Positions 14,336 to 22,516 of a stretch of 64,000 bases of DNA are shown here, piece by piece. The notes below the pieces were generated by a model that searched no databases, was not told the DNA's origin, and saw only the letters and a program-made list of their open reading frames with translations. The DNA lies in NCBI RefSeq assembly GCF_029892515.1, contig NZ_JARXVF010000002.1, forward strand, positions 372,001-436,000, in the 5' to 3' direction. Each line of letters starts with the position of its first letter. Within the stretch, counting starts at the first letter, position 1. A program made the position numbers and the translations under genes. The stretch is from Pseudaminobacter soli (ex Li et al. 2025). GTDB taxonomy: Bacteria > Pseudomonadota > Alphaproteobacteria > Rhizobiales > Rhizobiaceae.

Positions 14336-14617
14336 CTATCGTTTGGATTTGTGGCCGTCCAAATCGGAGTACACGCTCTTGATGCCGTGCACCAATTCCT
14401 CGCAAAAGTGCCCCACCGCATCGATGGCGGTCCGTTCGTCTTCGGTTTCTCGGACGTAGTAGCGAAGTGCCATCTGATAGAGCGCCGCAAGTTGGCCAAT
14501 GTCCGACAGCACCCTCAGGTGACGCTCCGCCTTCGCCACAACCTCAGCGACCTTTGGGATTTCGAGCTCAAGCTCCTTCTGGATTTCCGCGTCTTGCTCA
14601 TCTGTACGTCGCACCAT
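14336..14617 (-). CDS. Small helical conserved protein
   Basis: 93 residues, not recognised. AGGAGG lies 5-6 nt before the ATG at 14617, a near-ideal ribosome binding site, which is the main evidence that it is real. It is rich in Glu, Arg and Lys and predicted to be entirely helical (IPKVAEVVAKAERHLRVL, AIDAVGHFCEELVHGI). No signal peptide or membrane segment. Monocistronic. Confidence 0.65.
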   Translation of the reverse strand: MVRRTDEQDAEIQKELELEIPKVAEVVAKAERHLRVLSDIGQLAALYQMALRYYVRETEDERTAIDAVGHFCEELVHGIKSVYSDLDGHKSKR

Positions 14618-14770
14618 GTCGACCTCCTATCAGGAGTTGTTGGCGCCGTTAGGTCCTAGGGCCGGACCCATAAACCGCTTTCATTGATACGGCAGTCGTG
14701 ATCCACATCTCCGAATGGACGCCATTGATGAATCGGGACATTTCTGGCTAACGACGAGCAGGCTGGGCAC

Positions 14771-14804
14771 GGCCGCAGCGATTATTGTGACGAGTTTTCT
14801 GTAG
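14771..14804 (+). pseudogene. Remnant of an Nramp gene 3' end
   Basis: GGCCGCAGC...GTGACGAGTTTTCTGTAG closely matches the last 12 codons and stop of the Nramp-related gene ending at 12203 (four differences in about 34 bases), in the same reading frame and ending at the same TAG. Nothing upstream resembles the rest of the gene. It is a scrap of a lost second copy. The rest of 14618-15038 holds no other gene. Confidence 0.5.
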
Positions 14805-15038
14805 CTCGGCAACCTAGCTCTTGCCGGGACGGGCACTTACATTTGTGGCCGGTGGGAACCGCTACCCGCCAAAGACAAGCCCCTGCCTTCCAAACAGTTG
14901 GAGGGCCTTACGCCCCCTCATGGTTCTATTTTGCGAAAGCAGCATTTAGTTTTTCGGCCGATCGCGGAACGGCAGCCGACGCCCGCCGTTGAGGATTTGC
15001 TTTGTCCGTCGACGACCGCGCGTGTAGCGAGTGCAGCT

Positions 15039-15452
15039 ATGAGCTTATTTGAAGAGGCACTATTTATTGCGGCAACGGCGCACCGAGGGAAAGTCGATAG
15101 GCATGGCAATGAGTATATCCGACATGTATTGCGAGTGATGGGAGCCGTAAGCGAAGGCCACGAACAGATCGTCGCCTTGCTCCATGACGTTGTCGAAAAA
15201 TCCCAGATTACACTCGACGACCTGCGCGAGGACGGCATCCCACCTCAGATCATCCAAGCAGTTGACGCGATGTCTCGCCGCGTTGGCGAGGACTATTGCG
15301 ACTTTGTAAAGCGGGCAGCGTCAAATCAACTGGCGCTACCAGTGAAGATCGCCGATCTCAGGGACAATTACCGGACGGCCCAGATTTTCAAAGAAGACGA
15401 GCGTATGGAAAAGTATGCGCGGGCTCTGACCATGCTTGGGATCAGCACCTGA
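15039..15452 (+). CDS. HD domain phosphohydrolase (RelA/SpoT hydrolase-like)
   Basis: 137 residues, a single small HD domain. It starts MSLFEEALFIAATAHRGKVDRHG, close to the start of SpoT-type (p)ppGpp hydrolases; the HD pair reads LLHDVVEKS near residue 51, and KIADLRDNY near 105 completes the metal site. There is no synthetase domain, so it could be a small alarmone hydrolase or a related nucleotidase. The ATG at 15039 fits the family start; a longer frame from 14898 is open but carries no homology. Confidence 0.8.
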   Translation: MSLFEEALFIAATAHRGKVDRHGNEYIRHVLRVMGAVSEGHEQIVALLHDVVEKSQITLDDLREDGIPPQIIQAVDAMSRRVGEDYCDFVKRAASNQLALPVKIADLRDNYRTAQIFKEDERMEKYARALTMLGIST

Positions 15453-15510
15453 GGCTAGTCGTCTCAGTGCGCTTGTCCTACGGAACTTTCGCGGGCGCAT
15501 GTTCGTGCCC

Positions 15511-15548
15511 AGAGCCTGGCGTCCGGCGTGGACGGTGGCTCCTTATTG
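15511..15548 (+). terminator. Terminator-like hairpin
   Basis: GAGCC and GTCC arms pair with GGAC and GGCTC, followed by CTTATT and the tail GCGTTTCAGG, which also follows other family hairpins. About 25 nt upstream GGAAC is followed after 17 nt by CGTG, a near-match to an EcfG promoter. Confidence 0.4.
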
Positions 15549-15619
15549 CGTTTCAGGTCCGCTTCGCTATCGAATCCTTGAAGAAGGGCACCCGTGGCCG
15601 ATAGTCGCCCAGGCGATTT

Positions 15620-15644
15620 GGAACAACAACTGGGCGTCCGGGTT
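15620..15644 (+). promoter_or_regulatory. EcfG-like promoter before PRC-barrel gene
   Basis: GGAAC (15620-15624), 16 nt, GGTT (15641-15644), 43 nt before the ATG at 15687. It differs from the consensus only at the weakly conserved first -10 base. Confidence 0.45.
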
Positions 15645-15686
15645 AATGCTGGCATCTCGGCAACAAGAGACGAAAGGACGAAAGTC

Positions 15687-16082
15687 ATGCGCAGGATCCT
15701 AATCGCATTCGCCACGACAGTTCCTTTGATCTGTGCGGCTCACGCGCAAACCACGGAAAGCACCAGCACTCAGACGTTCGTTGCCCCAAAGCCAACGGAT
15801 GTTCTCAGCTACAACCTCATTGGGCTGAAAATTAAGAACGGCGGCAATGACGATGTTGGCGAGATCAAGGATCTGGTTCTCTCCCAAAACACGCTTTCGG
15901 GGTACATCGTCTCTGTTGGCGGGTTCCTCGGAGTGGGAGAGCATTACGTTGTGGTCAGCCCCGAGGCGGTGAAAATCAACTACGACGAGAAAGACAAGAA
16001 GTGGACCGCGACGATGGACGCGACCAAGGAGCAGCTCAAGGCCGCCCCGGAGTTCAAGTACGAGGGGCGCTGGAAACGGTAA
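15687..16082 (+). CDS. PRC-barrel domain secreted protein
   Basis: 131 residues. A signal peptide covers residues 1-20 (ending AHA). A PRC-barrel follows, recognised by LIGLKIKNGGNDDVGEIKDLVL and a GGFLGVGEHYVVV strand. In the envelope such proteins are common in Rhizobiales, often under general stress control; role unknown. GAAAGGACG lies 9-10 nt upstream of the ATG. An EcfG-like promoter sits at 15620. A weak hairpin follows at about 16100. Confidence 0.82.
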   Translation: MRRILIAFATTVPLICAAHAQTTESTSTQTFVAPKPTDVLSYNLIGLKIKNGGNDDVGEIKDLVLSQNTLSGYIVSVGGFLGVGEHYVVVSPEAVKINYDEKDKKWTATMDATKEQLKAAPEFKYEGRWKR

Positions 16083-16182
16083 TAACATCCCAGCCGAGCT
16101 CGCCTCGGTCTATGAGGCGACCATAAGAAAGCTCGTGGTCAATTCAGATCCTCCTCGGCTTCGACCGGGGGGACAATGAACG

Positions 16183-16326
16183 ATGGCGATGAAAATTCGG
16201 TCAAAGGACTTTCGCGTCGGGGAAGGAAAGAAGGTCGACCTTGATGATTGGCCGACGCAGATAGAGCCGGTCTACAAATCCAAGAAGGACTATCAGGACC
16301 TGCTCGCCAAGCATGTTGCCCAGTAA
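16183..16326 (+). pseudogene. N-terminal fragment of the PPK2 gene (frameshifted)
   Basis: 47 codons starting at the ATG at 16183 and stopped by TAA at 16324. The end, [17 protein letters not shown], is the part that in PPK2 proteins directly precedes the LLYA...[12 protein letters not shown] region, which here continues in another frame. A small deletion just before 16324 would explain it. This piece overlaps the downstream frame by 14 nt. Confidence 0.6.
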
Positions 16327-17062
16327 GCAACAGCAGCTACTTTACGCCTGCAATCAATATGCAGTCTTGCTTATATTCCAGGCCATGGACGCTGCGGGCA
16401 AGGATGGCGCCATCAAACATGTCATGTCCGGGGTTAATCCTCAGGGCTGCCAGGTGTTCAGCTTCAAACATCCCAGTCCGGCAGAACTCGAACACGATTT
16501 TCTGTGGCGAACAACGCGGGATCTACCGGAGCGAGGGCGCATCGGTATCTTCAATCGATCCTACTACGAGGAAGTTGTAATCGTCCGTGTCCACCCAGAA
16601 ATCCTGCTTTGTGAAGGACTGCAGAGAAAGCCGGATCCCCACGGAGACGGCATTTGGGAAGAGCGCTACCGCTCGATCGTGGATCTCGAAAGGCATTTAC
16701 ACGAAAACGGAACCCGCATAGTGAAGTTCTTTCTCCATCTATCCAAGAAAGAGCAGTGCAAGCGCTTCCTCGCGCGCATCGACGAGCCAGAGAAAAACTG
16801 GAAGTTCAGCTTGGCGGACGTCCATGAGCGTCAGTTCTGGAAGAGCTACATGAAAGCTTATGAGGAGTGCCTCGGCGCAACCAGTGCACGGAATGCGCCC
16901 TGGTACATTGTACCGGCAGACGACAAGGAGAATGCGCGGCTGATCGTGTCGCAAATTATCCTCGATACCTTCGCCAGACTCGACATGAGCTATCCAAGGA
17001 CAGGCCCGGAGCGCTTGCGGGAACTGGAGGAGATTCGCAAACAGCTAGCGAACCAAGAATAG
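16313..17062 (+). CDS. ppk2: Polyphosphate kinase 2 family protein, main reading frame
   Basis: 249 residues carrying the whole catalytic core: Walker A-like [18 protein letters not shown] at residues 23-40, [20 protein letters not shown] around 76-95 (Walker B region), and the lid-module arginines further on. PPK2 enzymes transfer phosphate between polyphosphate and nucleotides in the cytoplasm. The usual N-terminal 45-50 residues lie in a different frame just upstream (16183-16326). The ATG at 16313 overlaps that fragment, so restart could still give a core enzyme. Whether it is active is unknown. It shares a polyphosphate theme with the CYTH-CHAD pair. Confidence 0.75.
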   Translation: MLPSKQQQLLYACNQYAVLLIFQAMDAAGKDGAIKHVMSGVNPQGCQVFSFKHPSPAELEHDFLWRTTRDLPERGRIGIFNRSYYEEVVIVRVHPEILLCEGLQRKPDPHGDGIWEERYRSIVDLERHLHENGTRIVKFFLHLSKKEQCKRFLARIDEPEKNWKFSLADVHERQFWKSYMKAYEECLGATSARNAPWYIVPADDKENARLIVSQIILDTFARLDMSYPRTGPERLRELEEIRKQLANQE

Positions 17063-17226
17063 GGCCAGAGCAACGATTGGCAGCCGTGGACGGGGGGTAG
17101 GCCCGGCGCTTCCGCTAGCCGCGGGAATGCTCGGCGCGACGTCTCCCGTGAATGGTCTCCGTTCCGGACCTGACGTCCGCAAACGTCATTGGACACGAGC
17201 GCCTGACGATCTCGTTGCCACTCGGC

Positions 17227-17251
17227 GGAACGTTTCGTCTTTCGCACCGTT
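17227..17251 (+). promoter_or_regulatory. EcfG-type promoter of DUF883-like gene
   Basis: GGAAC (17227-17231), 16 nt, CGTT (17248-17251), 29 nt before the ATG at 17280. Perfect match to the consensus. Confidence 0.65.
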
Positions 17252-17279
17252 TTGACCAATATTTGCGAAGGACAAGACG

Positions 17280-17621
17280 ATGGCTAATGCTCCCAAGGCA
17301 GCGGGCCTGAATATAGACAACGTCCAAAAGGCGCTCGAGAAGCAGATCGCAGAACTGCGCGGTGAGATAGGTAAGATCAACAATACTATTGAGGAAAGGG
17401 GGGCCAGGCTGGCACGCGAAGCGATCGAAACTGCATCCGCCCGAGCGTCGCGTGCCGCAAAGCGACTTGGCACGCAGACACAATCAGTGCGGGAAGTCGC
17501 TCGCGAGAGTCCAGGAGCAGTTACTTTGGTTATTGGAGCGGCGGCATTGCTCGGTTTCACGATCGGAGTCGCCACAGGCATGAATATCAATAGTCAAGGC
17601 CGCCGTAGGTATTGGAACTGA
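17280..17621 (+). CDS. ElaB/YqjD/DUF883-like membrane-anchored protein
   Basis: 113 residues. The N-terminal two-thirds are a long amphipathic helix (LEKQIAELRGEIGKINNTIEE and then Ala/Arg-rich turns). The C-terminus holds one membrane segment, GAVTLVIGAAALLGFTIGVATG (about residues 78-99). This is the layout of the ElaB/YqjD family, which anchors to the inner membrane and in E. coli can bind ribosomes in stationary phase. GAAGGA precedes the ATG. A perfect EcfG-type promoter makes stress control very likely. Confidence 0.8.
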   Translation: MANAPKAAGLNIDNVQKALEKQIAELRGEIGKINNTIEERGARLAREAIETASARASRAAKRLGTQTQSVREVARESPGAVTLVIGAAALLGFTIGVATGMNINSQGRRRYWN

Positions 17622-17638
17622 GCACTCTGCTCAAAGTT
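17614..17638 (+). promoter_or_regulatory. EcfG-like promoter before Thivi_2564-like gene
   Basis: GGAAC (17614-17618) inside the end of the preceding gene, 16 nt, AGTT (17635-17638), 47 nt before the ATG at 17686. Confidence 0.45.
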
Positions 17639-17685
17639 CATTGCTCGACGGACAACCATGCGGTCTGTTTTCAAGGAGAGTCGCC

Positions 17686-17853
17686 ATGGCCGCGTCAGGA
17701 ATTATCAGCATACTGATCACTTTTCTTGTCGTGGTTCTGGTGCTGTACCTTGTTCAGCGTCTGCCTATCGACGCCGGAATACGACAGATCATTCAAATCA
17801 TTGTCATCATCATCGGTATCGTGTCGCTGCTCAAATACCTTGCAGTTTTCTGA
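17686..17853 (+). CDS. Thivi_2564 family small membrane protein
   Basis: 55 residues. Two hydrophobic segments, IISILITFLVVVLVLYLV and IIQIIVIIIGIVSLLKYLAVF, flank a short QRLPIDAGIRQ loop. This matches the small Thivi_2564-like family of inner-membrane proteins of unknown role. AAGGAGAG precedes the ATG at 17686; an upstream in-frame start at 17641 lacks a ribosome binding site. It follows the DUF883-like gene by 64 nt and probably belongs to the same stress group. Confidence 0.75.
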   Translation: MAASGIISILITFLVVVLVLYLVQRLPIDAGIRQIIQIIVIIIGIVSLLKYLAVF

Positions 17854-18442
17854 ACAATTCGGCCTTCACTTTCTGCACCACCTCATCGAGAGCTGCGAAC
17901 AAAGAAGCGGCCCACTGAGGCAGCTTTTTCCGTTGCGTGTCCAGGTTCGTGTCACGTTCCTATAGTCATGCTGGCAAGGGGCTCGCCGTGACCGAAGCTA
18001 GATCTAGGTGCGCGAGCCGAACGGATGACCAGGCTTCGAGGAAAGGATTCGAAGCCGGAAGTGGTCACCCGGAAAGCCAGTCTTGCACCTGGCAGGCGTA
18101 GAGTGATTTTAGTGCAGCGCCGCGCATATCGGCTTTGCACCCCATCTACGTCATTCTCGAGCGGCTGCCGCTCTCCCGAAAGCGGTCATTCGTTCAAAGG
18201 CGGTGCGACCTTTCGAATGCTGCGACCACGAATCCCTACGACCTAATGCGGAAGCTAAGGGCTCCAACTCTCTGGCGCGATCAAACGCTTGGTTCATCTT
18301 CGAAACACTCTTCGGGTCGCAGCCAATGTGCGAGATCAGCGACCCTAATCCGATGATACAGACTTCTAATTTCCAGCGGCCAATTCGGCCTCCTATGATC
18401 CGTATCGAAGCTCAACCATCCGGTCTCGATGCGGAGGAAAAA
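17854..18442. other. Gene-free interval upstream of creatinase remnant
   Basis: About 590 bases. I find an inverted repeat GGCTTCGA...TTCGAAGCC near 18032-18056 but no coding frame with a start signal and no T-tract terminator. The following frame is open upstream of 18443 but carries no homology there. Confidence 0.35.
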
Positions 18443-18874
18443 ATGAACGTTTTTGCCAAAGGTATGCCGAACGAATTACTCAGACTGCAGAACATGCACA
18501 ACGGCGAGAAGGCCGTACCGACCTTCAGCGCCGCCGAAATGTCACGTCGTCAGGACGGGCTGCGCAAGATCCTCGCCGAGCTAAAACTCGACGCCGCTAT
18601 CCTGACCTCTTACCACAACATCTGCTACTTCGCGGATTTCCTCTATTGCTACTTCGGCCGTCGTTATGCCTTCGTGGTGACAGCCGACAAGGCGGTTTCC
18701 ATTTCCGCCGGTATCGACGCCGGCCAGCCGTGGCGCCGCACCTTCGGCGACAACGTCACCTACACCGACTGGCAGCGCGACAACTATTTCCATGCGCTGC
18801 AGCAGGCGCTGCTCAATGTGAAGCGCATCGGCATCGAGTACGATCATGTCAATCTCGACCTGCGCAAGCTGTAG
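18443..18874 (+). pseudogene. Creatinase, N-terminal fragment
   Basis: 143 residues that follow the N-terminal domain of creatine amidinohydrolase closely: TFSAAEMSRRQDGL, LTSYHNICYFADFLYCYFGR, GQPWRRTFGDN and YTDWQRDNYF. It stops at a TAG after LDLRKL, where the family continues for about 260 more residues with the catalytic pita-bread domain. That domain is absent downstream. A good GGAGG precedes the ATG. Without the C-terminal domain it cannot be an active creatinase; I regard it as a remnant. Confidence 0.75.
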
Positions 18875-19021
18875 GCACCGCTCTAGGCACCGCTTTTGCG
18901 GTTCTCAAAGGACGCACAATGTTGACTTCTGTCACGCTTTCCGCGCCGAGCGTGAGCGTGGTGCGGCAACTATTGGCCCTAAATTCAGCGACTTAGTTGC
19001 CATCTGCATCTCTAAGTCTGC

Positions 19022-19285
19022 TTATGCCGATATCGGAGGGCACCGGTTGTTGATCGACAGGTCCATCAGCTTGTGGACGTATTCGTCATCCCAAGTCTGG
19101 CAGAAGGTCGCGAGGTTCTGCCGCGCATTGCCGTCGAGAAACAGCTCGTCATGGATGATCTGGAAGACGGCTTTCGCCATCGTTTCCTTCGTAGGAAAGA
19201 CCTGTGAGGCGGCGATGCCCTGCAGCGGTTCGGCGCCGAACAGCGGATCGATGAGCCCTTGTGCCAGCCGGTTCCCGTCAGTCAT
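19022..19285 (-). pseudogene. Glutamate decarboxylase, N-terminal fragment
   Basis: 87 residues. From about residue 48 it reads [20 protein letters not shown] and HKLMDLSIN, a hallmark stretch of bacterial GadA/GadB. The match ends at SINN, after which seven unrelated residues lead to the stop. The PLP-binding domain (about 370 residues) is missing. The ATG at 19285 has GGAG upstream. Together with the creatinase fragment 150 bp away on the other strand it marks a deletion or rearrangement hotspot. Confidence 0.75.
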
Positions 19286-19724
19286 GACAATCTCCTTTTG
19301 ACAGAAACTCTCGTTCGCGATTGGCCATGTGGCCAAGTGGAGGCGGCTTTCAAGCCTGCCAAGTGCGCGTGTCGAACTCCTACGAGAAGTCGAGCACCAT
19401 CCTGCCGCCTACCTTGCCATCTTGGCGCTCGGAGAAGCGGCGGCCTTCATGGTTGCACTGGTCACGAGAAAACTCCGCCGCCCGGTATGGTACGGTTGCG
19501 ACATCGAGCTGTTGCTCGAGCCTTGGATCGCGCTGGTGCTGGAGCTAGAGCATACCGGGTGATCGTCAAGTGAAACGGCGCCGCTGACAACGGACCTACA
19601 TATGGACACGTGCGAGATGGCGGGAGGCAATTTCGTCCACTCGGGGCCTATGCGAAGTGGATTGCCTGCTACTTATGGCAACAGGTTTCTGTGGACCGAC
19701 CTCAAGGTCATACCTTGGCAGCCC

Positions 19725-19761
19725 ACACTGGACGCCACCGTATGAGGCTGACGTCCAGTGT
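19725..19761. repeat. Inverted repeat, 10-bp perfect arms
   Basis: ACACTGGACG (19725-19734) and CGTCCAGTGT (19752-19761) with a 17-nt loop and no T-tract. It lies downstream of the small minus-strand gene at 19796. It could protect or end that transcript, or bind a protein. Confidence 0.45.
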
Positions 19762-19795
19762 TCGACGTTTGGGCCGGGGGTCGGCCTGTCTGCTT

Positions 19796-19894
19796 TCATT
19801 TTCCCGATGTTGTTATCCCGTAGGCGAGGACCGCTGCGAACGCAGCAAAAACGCCCAGTACGCAGGCCACGACGACAATTGAATCCGTAGGCAT
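19796..19894 (-). CDS. 32-residue single-span membrane protein
   Basis: MPTDSIVVVACVLGVFAAF is followed by AAVLAYGITTSGK: one membrane helix (residues about 5-26) with short polar ends. GGAG lies 7 nt before the ATG at 19894. Small proteins of this shape are frequent in Rhizobiales, but I cannot name a family with certainty. It ends 35 nt before the inverted repeat at 19725-19761. Confidence 0.45.
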   Translation of the reverse strand: MPTDSIVVVACVLGVFAAFAAVLAYGITTSGK

Positions 19895-20016
19895 TGAGAA
19901 TCTCCATTAATGTCTGGAGACGATAGGGCCGGGCGGTCGGGTCCTCGTTGATTTGGATCAAACTTCTGCCCCTACGGAAGGCAGGGCGATGGCCATAGGT
20001 TGGCAACCGCCTGCGA

Positions 20017-20868
20017 TCAGCCGACGGTGTCCAGTCCAATGTCGAGGATCGGGGCGCTGTGGGTCAGCCAGCCGACCGAAATCAGGTCGACGCCGCTGGC
20101 CGCGATTGCAGGTGCGGTCGACGGGTTGACGCGGCCCGAGGCCTCGGTGATGGCGCGGCCGGCGACGATCTGCACCGCTTGCGTCAGCATTTCGGGCGAC
20201 ATGTTGTCGAGCAGCACGGCATCGACGCCTAGCGCAAGCGCTTCCTCGAGCTGGCCAAGCGTATCGACCTCGACTTCGATCTTCACCATGTGGCCGACGC
20301 CGGCCTTGGCGCGCTCGATGGCCGGCCGCACACCGCCGGCGATGGCGATGTGGTTGTCCTTGATCAGCACGGCATCATCGAGCCCGAAGCGATGGTTCGA
20401 TCCGCCGCCGGCGCGCACGGCATATTTTTCCAGGGCGCGCAGGCCGGGCGTGGTTTTGCGGGTGCAGACGATCTGCGCCTTGTGTGCCCGCGCGGCGTCT
20501 ACGATCCCGGCCGTGACGGTCGCGATGCCGCTCAGATGCGAGAGGAAGTTGAGGGCGACGCGTTCTGCCGTCAGCAGCCCGCGCGCTGGGCCGCTGAGCG
20601 TTGCGATGACATCGCCGGCCACCAGTCGGCTTCCATCCGGCGTTTCCACTTTCATTTCGATGGCGGGGTCGATGAGACGGAATGCAAGCGTGGCGAGGTC
20701 GAGACCGGCTACGACGCCTGGCTGACGCGCCGCGAGCATCATCCTCGCAGTCAGCTCCGGGGGCACGATGGCATCGGTGGTGATGTCGCCGGCGCGACCG
20801 AGGTCTTCCAGCAGTGCGGCGCGCACCAGCGGTTCGAGCATGATCTGGGGCAAGGGGGACAGCGGCAT
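20017..20868 (-). CDS. nadC: Nicotinate-nucleotide pyrophosphorylase (carboxylating)
   Basis: 283 residues, full length. Converts quinolinate and PRPP to nicotinate mononucleotide, the third step of de novo NAD synthesis. Family landmarks: LLEDLGRAGDITTDAI at the N-terminus, LNFLSHLSGIAT, CTRKTTPGLRALEKYAVRAGGG (quinolinate/PRPP site), KDNHI, and VDAVLLDNM. Last gene of nadQ-nadA-nadB-nadC. A RIME-like palindromic element separates it from nadB. Confidence 0.95.
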   Translation of the reverse strand: MPLSPLPQIMLEPLVRAALLEDLGRAGDITTDAIVPPELTARMMLAARQPGVVAGLDLATLAFRLIDPAIEMKVETPDGSRLVAGDVIATLSGPARGLLTAERVALNFLSHLSGIATVTAGIVDAARAHKAQIVCTRKTTPGLRALEKYAVRAGGGSNHRFGLDDAVLIKDNHIAIAGGVRPAIERAKAGVGHMVKIEVEVDTLGQLEEALALGVDAVLLDNMSPEMLTQAVQIVAGRAITEASGRVNPSTAPAIAASGVDLISVGWLTHSAPILDIGLDTVG

Positions 20869-20887
20869 CGGTCAGGCGCTCCTGCTA

Positions 20888-20991
20888 GCGCATAACCCCA
20901 AAAATCGGAATCGATTTTTGGAAAGGATTATGCGCAGATTCAAAATGTTACAGCGTCCTTTGCGCGCCCGATCGGGCGCGCGGCGCTGTAA
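20888..20991. repeat. RIME-like palindromic element
   Basis: About 104 bp with two palindromes: GCGCATAA (20888) ... TTATGCGC (20935) enclosing CAAAAATCG/CGATTTTTG, and a second TTACAGCG...CGCTGTAA (20948-20991) enclosing GCGCGCCCGA/TCGGGCGCGC. Size and two-palindrome structure fit the Rhizobium-specific intergenic mosaic elements. It overlaps the end of nadB, supplying the stop codon and the last residues. Confidence 0.6.
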
Positions 20992-22516
20992 TGGGAAGAG
21001 GTTCAAACTCGGCTGCGGCCTCGACAGCCTCATCAAGGTTCAGCCGTGAGCGGCTGGCAATTGCGCTCTGCGCAGGAAAATCCGTTCGGCAATGCGCGCC
21101 TCGGCTTTCCTCGCGGCGAAGTGCCGAGACCGTCATCATGAGGGCGACGGCCGCAGGATCGGCGCCGGCCGAATTGCCCATCGCTAGCGGCAGCAAGGCG
21201 GCTGCGGCGTCGCGCAAGCTTTCGCCGTCGCGCAGCACGCCCATCGCCGACGAAACGAAAGTTTGTGCCAGCGATGGATCGGGACGGACCGGCACTGCGG
21301 CCACACCTTTTGCCGTGACCGGCCTTGCAGGCGTGGCGGCGATGCTTGTCGCCACCCAGCCCGCGGTCACGACAGCCTCGGTCAGCGAATTGCTGGCGAG
21401 ACGATTGGCGCCGTGAAGTCCGGTCGAGGCGACTTCGCCGCAGGCCCAAAGCCCCGGAACCGAACTGCGGCCTTCGCCGTCCACCACGACGCCGCCCATA
21501 TGGTAGTGCGCCGCCGGGCGGACCGGGATTGGATCGGTGGCGGGGTCGATGCCCGCCTCCTGGCAGAAGGTGGCAATGGCCGGGAAACGCTTGGCAAAAG
21601 CCGAGCCAAGGCATGCGCGTGCGTCCAGAAAGGCCCGGTGGCCGCGCGCGAGATGACGGTAGACGCCGCGCGCGACGGCGTCCCGCGTGGCTAGTTCCGC
21701 GCCCGGCATGTCGGCCAGGAAACGCCGGCCGGTTTCGTCGATGAGCAAGGCGCCTTCGCCGCGCACCGCTTCGCTGATCAGCCGCATCGGCCGACGGGGC
21801 GTATCGAGCGCCGTGGGATGAAATTGTACGAATTCCAGGTCGGCCAATTCGGCTCCGGCGCGCGCCGCAAGCGCCAGCCCCTGGCCGAAACAGCCGAGCG
21901 GGTTGGTGCTGTCGCGGAACAGGCCGCCAATGCCGCCCGTGGTCAGCACGACGCGGCCGGTTTGCATGACTACGTCGCCTGTCGCGCCAGCCGCCAGCAC
22001 GCCCACTATGAAGCCGTCCTCGACCAGCAAGCGTCGCGCTTCGACGCCTTCGAGCACAGTTATCGACGACGTCTGCCGGACTGCGGCAGCGAGAGCTCGC
22101 ACCAACTCGCGGCCTGTGGCGTCGCCAGCCGCATGGACGATGCGGCGGCGGCAATGCGCGGCCTCGAGCCCGAGGCGCAGCTTGCCGTCTTCAGAGCGGT
22201 CGAAGGCGACACCCAGGCGTGCGAGTTTGTCGATCGCGCCGGGCGCGGCCTCGACGATACGCCTGACCATACGCTCGTCGCAGAGCCCGTCGCCGGCCGC
22301 CAACGTGTCGGCACGATGCAGTTCGGGGGAATCGTCCTCGCCCAGGCTTGCTGCGAGCCCGCCTTGCGCCAGCGCGCTGGATGCTTCACCGCCGAGCGCT
22401 CCGGCCGTCAGCAGCACGACCGGCTCGGGAGCTAGCTCCAGCGCAGTCATCAGGCCGGCAATGCCGGCGCCGATGATGACCGGCCGCCCCTCGAGGTCGC
22501 GGACTTCGACGGTCAT
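20948..22516 (-). CDS. nadB: L-aspartate oxidase
   Basis: 522 residues. FAD enzyme that oxidises aspartate to iminoaspartate, the first step of de novo NAD synthesis. Landmarks: the dinucleotide fold [16 protein letters not shown] at residues 13-28, [11 protein letters not shown] near 46, FVQFHPTAL near 235, and HYHMGGV plus [16 protein letters not shown] in the substrate domain. It overlaps nadA by 4 nt (ATGA), so it is translationally coupled. The last dozen residues ([12 protein letters not shown]) are encoded by the RIME-like palindrome and are not family sequence. Confidence 0.95.
   Translation of the reverse strand: MTVEVRDLEGRPVIIGAGIAGLMTALELAPEPVVLLTAGALGGEASSALAQGGLAASLGEDDSPELHRADTLAAGDGLCDERMVRRIVEAAPGAIDKLARLGVAFDRSEDGKLRLGLEAAHCRRRIVHAAGDATGRELVRALAAAVRQTSSITVLEGVEARRLLVEDGFIVGVLAAGATGDVVMQTGRVVLTTGGIGGLFRDSTNPLGCFGQGLALAARAGAELADLEFVQFHPTALDTPRRPMRLISEAVRGEGALLIDETGRRFLADMPGAELATRDAVARGVYRHLARGHRAFLDARACLGSAFAKRFPAIATFCQEAGIDPATDPIPVRPAAHYHMGGVVVDGEGRSSVPGLWACGEVASTGLHGANRLASNSLTEAVVTAGWVATSIAATPARPVTAKGVAAVPVRPDPSLAQTFVSSAMGVLRDGESLRDAAAALLPLAMGNSAGADPAAVALMMTVSALRREESRGAHCRTDFPAQSAIASRSRLNLDEAVEAAAEFEPLPITAPRARSGAQRTL

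Noticed and set aside
19329..19562. 77-codon plus-strand frame after the glutamate decarboxylase remnant
   Set aside because: Hydrophobic composition looks protein-like, but there is no ribosome binding site, promoter or recognisable domain. It could be another decayed gene piece; I cannot support it.
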